Shown here: one piece after another, positions 20,380 through 23,402 of the stretch
Layout of the letters: every line of letters begins with the position of its first letter
Numbering within the stretch: position 1 is the stretch's first letter
DNA from: Nanobdellota archaeon
Lineage (GTDB): Archaea; Nanobdellota; Nanobdellia; Pacearchaeales; GW2011-AR1
DNA length: 23,402 nucleotides
Direction of reading: 5' to 3'
Assembly: GCA_030640565.1 (NCBI GenBank)
Contig: DAOWJD010000037.1
Span: forward strand, 1 to 23,402
Position numbers and translations under genes: made by a program
Notes under the pieces: generated by a model
What the model was told of the DNA's origin: nothing
Seen by the model: only the letters and a program-made list of their open reading frames with translations
Database searches by the model: none

Positions 20380-20934
20380 TCAGATTTCCCTAGTTATTGA
20401 GCCAGAAGTTCTGGGTTCAGAATCTCTGGATGCAATTGACTTTTGATAACCTTGCATTCCTTGAATAGGTTTTCTTGGAGGAATTGGCCTTTGGGAAATT
20501 GGTTTTGGAGGAATTGATGGCATTGGTCTTTGAGTTGGCATAATAGATTGTCCTTTTTCAGAACTTATTTCATGAATAAGTGCTAGGCCTTTCCCAATTA
20601 ATCCTGCGTGTTGAGAAACATTATCCAGTTTTTCAAGAACTTTCTTCATATCTTTGTTTTCTCTATCCTCTTCAAAATCTTTTCTTGCAAGAGATTTTGC
20701 AGATATTTCAAATAATTCAAGAAGTTTTGCTATTTGATTTGAGAGGTTATCAAATTTTATAGAAACATTTACCATGATTTTTTGAAGGGCAATAAAATTA
20801 TCTGTAAGGGCTTTATCTATATTTGTTCTGCTTCTTTTTTTTGGAGAAGAAGTGGTTTTTTTAACCTTCTTTTTTTTCTTATGAGTGGTTTTTGCTTTTG
20901 ATACTTTCTTCTTTTTTTTAGAAGTCTTAACCAT
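20380..20934 (-). CDS. polybasic coiled-coil protein, 184 aa
   Basis: Residues 1-36 are a disordered lysine-rich tail (MVKTSKKKKKVSKAKTTHKK and similar). A helical coiled-coil-like domain follows (about 38-130): IDKALTDNFIALQKIMVNVS, then IKFDNLSNQIAKLLELFEIS, and MKKVLEKLDNVSQHAGLIGK. The C-terminus is a Pro/Arg/Gln-rich segment (SIPPKPISQRPIPPRKP). Proteins with this layout recur in Pacearchaeota/Woesearchaeota as I recall them, without known function; nucleic-acid or membrane-surface contact by the basic tail is plausible. A TATA-like TATTTATAAATAAAA lies about 25 nt before the ATG. It lies 32 nt downstream of the PEP synthase stop on the same strand. The stop is TGA. Confidence 0.7.
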   Translation of the reverse strand: MVKTSKKKKKVSKAKTTHKKKKKVKKTTSSPKKRSRTNIDKALTDNFIALQKIMVNVSIKFDNLSNQIAKLLELFEISAKSLARKDFEEDRENKDMKKVLEKLDNVSQHAGLIGKGLALIHEISSEKGQSIMPTQRPMPSIPPKPISQRPIPPRKPIQGMQGYQKSIASRDSEPRTSGSITREI

Positions 20935-20966
20935 ATGTTATAATGGTATTTTTTATTTATAAATAT

Positions 20967-23402
20967 TTAGAAAACATCCAAAACTTCTTCTTTACTAGGT
21001 TGTTCTTTTACCTCGCTTTCGCTCGGAATTTCATCTGGTTTTGATTCAGAGACATGTTCTTCTTGAGTTTCAGGCTGCTCTTGAGCTTTCGGCTCTGGTT
21101 GAGATTGTGTTTCATGTTGTTCTTGAACTTCAGGTTGTTCTTGCGTGAATTCTTCATCATATCTTTCTTCTTCTTCAGCTACTTCCTCAGGAACACCGCT
21201 TTTTTCAATATCTTGGATTATTTCTTTAGAAGTTTCTTGCTCTTCTTCTGGTTCTTCTTGAGTTTCATGTTGCTCTTGAACTCCTGACTCTGGTTGTGTT
21301 TCAGGCTCTGGCTGGGTTTGTGTTTCAGGAGAAGGTTCTTTTTCTTCCTCTTCTTCTAATCTCTTTCCTAATTCTGAATCATCTTGTTCTACTTCTTTAA
21401 CTGGCTCTGCTCCTTTTATTGTTGGAAATTCTTCATCATCAGGTTCTGGAGTGTGTTCTTCGTGAGGTTCTTCAGGAGTTTCTTCTGGAACTTCTTCACG
21501 AGGTTCTTTATGAATTTCTTCTGGAACTTCTTCAGGGATTTTTTCACTAGCTTCTTCATGAGTTTCTTCTGGAACTTCTTCACGGGTTTCTTCAGGCTTG
21601 ATATATTCTGGTTTTACAAAAGATTCTTCTGATTCTTGTTCTTCTTTTTGTCCTGTTGTTCTGTCTTCAAGTCCTGCGACATAATTTGCAATATCTGCAG
21701 CAACATCTGCATTTACACTTATACTATTGATTTTATTTTCTACAAGGAATTTAACCATTTGTTTTTGGCTTCCTGCTTGCCCGCAAATACTTGTTTCAAC
21801 ATCATGTTCTTGGCAGATTTTCAGGACATGTTTGATTTGGTAAAGAATAGATGGGCCGAATTCGTTGTAAAGAACTTGCACTTCTCGATTTCCTCTATCA
21901 ACAGCAAGAGTGTATTGGGTAAGATCATTGGTTCCAAAAGAAATAAAATCTATTTTTTCTTCACAAAATTCTTTTATAAGTTGAACAGATGCAGGTGTTT
22001 CTATCATAACTCCTACTTTTGCCTGATCAAATCCAACTTCTTTTAGAAACTCTTTTAATTTTTTTACTTCTTCCACAGAAATTACTTGTGGAGAAAGTAT
22101 TCCTATTTTTTTACCCTCATCTGACACCCTCTTCATAGCTTTTAGTTCTGCTTTAAATATTTCAGGATATTTGATTCCATATCTTATTCCATGCATACCT
22201 AACATAGGATTAGCTTCTACTTCTTTTGGCGCACCTTCTAAATTTCGAAATTCATCTGTTCTAATATCAGAAGTTCTTACCCAAATTTCTTCAAAATACT
22301 CTCCGATTTCTTTTATTCCCTTGAAGATAATTTCTTCATAATCTTGTAAAGAATCTTTCTCTAAGAAATATTTTGGATGTTTTCCAGATTCTGCAATTAT
22401 CCCTTCTAATCTTGCTAAGCCAACTTCTTTTAGGTTTGTTTTTGCAGCACGTGAAGCAAAACTTGGAAGGTCTAAAATCACTTTTATCTTTGTTTTTGTC
22501 TTAGCAGTTACTGGAAGAACTTCTTTTTTAACACTTTCTGCAATTTTTCCTTTGTAAATTCTTCCGCTAAATCCATCTACAGTGATTATTTCTCCTTCTT
22601 TTAATTTAGTTGTTGCTTCCTGAGTTCCAACAACTGCAGGAATTCCCATCTCTCTTGAAACAATTGCTGCATGTGCTGTGAGTCCTCCTTCATCTGTAAC
22701 TATTGCTGCAGATTTTTGCATTGTAACAACCATATCTGGATTTGTCATTTTTGTTACTAAGATATCTCCTTGGCTTATTTTTCCTAAATCTTCCATGGTT
22801 TCAACAATTTTTATCTTTCCAGAACCAATCCCTGGAGAAGCTGCAAGTCCTTTTAGTATTAACTCCCCTTTTAATTCTAAACCAGAGCCTGCATTAGTTC
22901 CGGCTTTTTTTTCTAAAGTAGTAATTGGCCTTGTCTGGACAATGTAAAGATTTTCGTTTTCAATCGCAAACTCAACATCCTGTGGTTTTTGATAATGTTT
23001 TTCAAGCTTTAATGTAATTTCTGCTAGTTTCATAATTTCGTGTTCCTTAAGAACCTGTCTTTTAGAGATTTCTTCTTTAAGCTTTACAATTTCTTTTTTT
23101 CCAGATGAATCCCGTGTAATTGCGATTTTCTTTTTTGCTATTTCTTTTTTCTGGAGCTGAAGTTCTCCTGATTTCTCTGAAACAGTATATCTGTCAGGAG
23201 AAATTCGTCCTGAAACAATTCCTTCACCAAGACCCCACACAGCCTCAATTATTACATTCTCTTTTTTTAAAGAAGGGTCTTTAGAAAAAACAACTCCTGA
23301 TTTATCAGCATCAACCATTTTTTGTACTATGACTGAAAGACTTGACTGTTCGTGTTTGAATCCTTTTTTCTTTCTGTAATAAGTTGCACGCGGAGTAAAA
23401 AG
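20967..23402 (-). CDS. ppsA: phosphoenolpyruvate synthase with acidic C-terminal tail, N-terminus outside window
   Basis: The frame is open from the window edge (LFTPRATYYRKKKGFKHEQS) to TAA at 20967, 811 residues. PEP synthase makes phosphoenolpyruvate from pyruvate, ATP and water, feeding gluconeogenesis. The end of the ATP-grasp domain is visible (MVDADKSGVVFSKDP and VWGLGEGIVSGRISPDRY, with IVQTRPIT). The phosphohistidine domain has GGLTAHAAIVSREMGIPAVV with the catalytic His. The PEP-binding TIM barrel has GAPKEVEANPMLGMHGIRYG, then SFGTNDLTQYTLAVDR and SICGQAGS with the catalytic Cys. After the normal end of the enzyme (about GLEDRTTGQK) comes a tail of about 225 residues dominated by Glu, Pro, Gln and Thr, ending VLDVF. 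The tail is unusual; the catalytic part looks intact. Confidence 0.95.
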   Translation of the reverse strand, partial: LFTPRATYYRKKKGFKHEQSSLSVIVQKMVDADKSGVVFSKDPSLKKENVIIEAVWGLGEGIVSGRISPDRYTVSEKSGELQLQKKEIAKKKIAITRDSSGKKEIVKLKEEISKRQVLKEHEIMKLAEITLKLEKHYQKPQDVEFAIENENLYIVQTRPITTLEKKAGTNAGSGLELKGELILKGLAASPGIGSGKIKIVETMEDLGKISQGDILVTKMTNPDMVVTMQKSAAIVTDEGGLTAHAAIVSREMGIPAVVGTQEATTKLKEGEIITVDGFSGRIYKGKIAESVKKEVLPVTAKTKTKIKVILDLPSFASRAAKTNLKEVGLARLEGIIAESGKHPKYFLEKDSLQDYEEIIFKGIKEIGEYFEEIWVRTSDIRTDEFRNLEGAPKEVEANPMLGMHGIRYGIKYPEIFKAELKAMKRVSDEGKKIGILSPQVISVEEVKKLKEFLKEVGFDQAKVGVMIETPASVQLIKEFCEEKIDFISFGTNDLTQYTLAVDRGNREVQVLYNEFGPSILYQIKHVLKICQEHDVETSICGQAGSQKQMVKFLVENKINSISVNADVAADIANYVAGLEDRTTGQKEEQESEESFVKPEYIKPEETREEVPEETHEEASEKIPEEVPEEIHKEPREEVPEETPEEPHEEHTPEPDDEEFPTIKGAEPVKEVEQDDSELGKRLEEEEEKEPSPETQTQPEPETQPESGVQEQHETQEEPEEEQETSKEIIQDIEKSGVPEEVAEEEERYDEEFTQEQPEVQEQHETQSQPEPKAQEQPETQEEHVSESKPDEIPSESEVKEQPSKEEVLDVF
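21040..21340. repeat. degenerate repeats in the PEP synthase tail
   Basis: Within the acidic tail, units encoding QEQHETQ, QPEPETQ and related peptides recur. At DNA level, TTTCATGTTG-T/C-TCTTGAAC occurs near 21109 and again near 21268. A second, different set encoding EEVPEETHEE-like units lies at about 21450-21590. This suggests expansion by local duplication. Confidence 0.55.

Noticed and set aside
21384..21632. 82-aa and neighbouring plus-strand ORFs rich in Phe/Trp/Arg
   Set aside because: They are antisense to the Glu-rich tail of PEP synthase; GAA/GAG repeats read backwards give TTC/CTC-type codons.
1..23402. CRISPR arrays, insertion sequences or a defence operon
   Set aside because: No regularly spaced repeats, cas-like genes, transposases or terminal inverted repeats were seen on reading both strands; the only mobile signature is the homing endonuclease locus.

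Overview
The window is AT-rich DNA from an archaeon, most likely a DPANN lineage of the Pacearchaeota/Woesearchaeota type. The evidence is an archaeal information-processing gene set (RfcS/RfcL clamp loader, eL41, RNase P p30, archaeal-type PheS/PheT, archaeal UMP kinase), a tRNA-Gln with a bulge-helix-bulge intron, many leaderless genes with a TATA box about 25 nt before the start codon, and surface proteins carrying a T-G-x-(A/V)-(V/I) motif just after a membrane segment. The taxon is inferred from these features; no marker phylogeny could be run.

Layout. 1-3883 (minus strand): a HerA-like ATPase cut by the window edge, a small unknown protein, the clamp-loader operon rfcS - 63-aa protein - rfcL, a 38-aa eL41 ribosomal protein and tRNA-Glu(CTC). 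4040-5357 (minus): an EF-Tu domain-2-like protein, a VTT/DedA-type membrane protein and an intron-containing tRNA-Gln(CTG), with a degenerate copy of the tRNA 3' end just beyond it. 5460-7382 (plus): a probably frameshifted unknown gene, a DUF457-type membrane hydrolase and three small membrane proteins.

7448-8588 is the strangest region. The 5' end and 3' end of one tRNA gene, with a perfectly complementary 7-bp acceptor stem, are separated by about 1.1 kb. That interval contains a promoter, a LAGLIDADG homing endonuclease gene and a complete tRNA-Thr(GGT) whose first 15 nt are also the end of the endonuclease reading frame.

9129-14817 is a translation and nucleotide block: operon pheS - ASCH/DUF3850 - HIT - pheT with 1-nt gaps, RNase P p30 (all minus), a divergent unknown gene and convergent pyrH. 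14958-15674 holds an unknown Cys-containing protein and a DUF357 protein. 15760-19605 (plus) is a cell-surface cluster: an exported protein, a TM-anchored Gln-rich protein, a type IV pilin-like protein interrupted by an in-frame TGA, and a large acidic anchored protein. 19589-20934 (minus) encodes what looks like only the N-terminal domain of a secretion/pilus ATPase, and a polybasic coiled-coil protein. 20967-23402 (minus) is most of a PEP synthase carrying an unusual acidic C-terminal tail of about 225 residues.

Overall this is mostly core-genome housekeeping with two accessory spots: the homing-endonuclease/tRNA locus and the pilin/surface locus.
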